Shown here piece after piece: positions 63,672 through 64,000 of a DNA stretch of 64,000 bases. Both the position numbers and the translations under genes were made by a program. Each line of letters begins with the position of its first letter. The stretch's first letter is position 1. Below the pieces are notes generated by a model, which ran no database searches, was not told the DNA's origin, and worked only from the letters and a program-made list of their open reading frames with translations. This DNA comes from Bacteroidota bacterium (lineage in GTDB: Bacteria > Bacteroidota > Bacteroidia > Chitinophagales > JADIYW01): the NCBI GenBank assembly GCA_016705125.1, contig JADIYW010000003.1:62001-126000 (forward strand). The letters run 5' to 3'.

Positions 63672-64000
63672 ATGCGTCAGCTAAAAATCACCAAATCTAT
63701 AACAAATAGGGAAAGTCAATCCTTAGAAAAATATCTTCAAGAAATTGGAAAAGTTGACCTTATAACTGCTGACGAAGAAGTTATTTTAGCTCAAAAAATT
63801 AAACAAGGTGATCAAGTTGCATTAGAAAAGCTAACTAAAGCGAACTTACGATTTGTTGTTTCAGTGGCTAAACAATATCAAAACCAAGGTCTTACATTAA
63901 GTGATTTAATCAATGAAGGAAATTTGGGCTTAATAAAAGCAGCTCAAAGATTTGATGAAACTAGAGGTTTTAAATTTATTTCTTATGCTGTTTGGTGGAT
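63672..64000 (+). CDS. rpoD: RNA polymerase primary sigma factor (RpoD/SigA), 5' part
   Basis: The first 109 residues of a sigma-70 factor, running off the right edge. After MRQLKITKSITNRESQSLEKYLQEIGKVDLIT (region 1.2), region 2 follows: LTKANLRFVVSVAKQYQNQGLTLSDLINEGNLGLIKAAQRFD and ETRGFKFISYAVWW. The absence of region 1.1 and the very short N-terminus are typical of the Bacteroidota housekeeping sigma factor, which reads TAnnTTTG promoters. Its own promoter carries that element. Confidence 0.95.
   Translation, partial: MRQLKITKSITNRESQSLEKYLQEIGKVDLITADEEVILAQKIKQGDQVALEKLTKANLRFVVSVAKQYQNQGLTLSDLINEGNLGLIKAAQRFDETRGFKFISYAVWW

Overview
The window is AT-rich chromosomal DNA from a member of the Bacteroidota. 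The evidence is gene content almost confined to that phylum (a type IX secretion plug-domain protein, GSCFA, DUF6089, DUF6929 and DUF6580 family proteins, a BtuG-like beta-propeller lipoprotein beside BtuB, a short RpoD-type sigma factor) and repeated matches to the Bacteroidota -7 promoter element TAnnTTTG upstream of genes. Genus cannot be resolved by eye. No rRNA, tRNA, CRISPR array, integrase or transposase was seen.

1-9.4 kb: a partial exported protein, a cysteine desulfurase, a phosphoglucosamine mutase-like gene, an integral membrane protein, MnmD tRNA methyltransferase, a GNAT acyltransferase, a sterol-desaturase-like hydroxylase, a DUF3298 lipoprotein, and a DEAD-box RNA helicase preceded by a 3 x 55 bp tandem repeat. 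Many of these genes carry single-base deletions in A/T homopolymers.

9.4-15.6 kb: a four-gene minus-strand operon in which a type III restriction-modification pair (mod ... res) is split by an ABC-type ATPase gene and a small gene with a PD-(D/E)XK-like D...ExK signature. This is the best candidate for an undescribed composite defence module.

15.7-32.7 kb: glycosyltransferase, RecQ, nucleoside phosphorylase, a MITE-like palindromic element, META-domain protein, a divergent cytochrome P450 / Baeyer-Villiger-type monooxygenase pair sharing a 24 bp perfect palindrome, an AI-2E family permease, hydrolase, two LEA-like exported proteins, 2-hydroxyacid dehydrogenase, ATP-grasp enzyme, FAD oxidoreductase, FabH, a DUF6929 protein and a two-PDZ protein.

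32.7-41.2 kb: an unrecognised 498-residue protein under a dyad-overlapped promoter, a candidate structured RNA, the mltG-ybgC-yihY operon, a NUDIX hydrolase, and a B12 uptake locus (cobalamin riboswitch -> BtuB -> BtuG-like).

41.2-64 kb: mostly housekeeping genes in intact frames: queuosine precursor transporter, GSCFA, type IX secretion plug-domain protein, YqgE, TrmH-type methyltransferase, MutS, YebC, outer-membrane DUF6089 protein, hydrolase, cytochrome c peroxidase, TPMT-like methyltransferase, TsaD, TamB, RibBA, GT2, LptF/G permease, START-like protein and the start of the primary sigma factor.

Caveat: about ten single-base A/T deletions break genes between 0.7 and 16 kb and at 39-40 kb, but none was found at 16-38 kb or 41-64 kb. 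They look like residual sequencing indels more than biological decay, and affected genes are listed as whole reconstructed loci.
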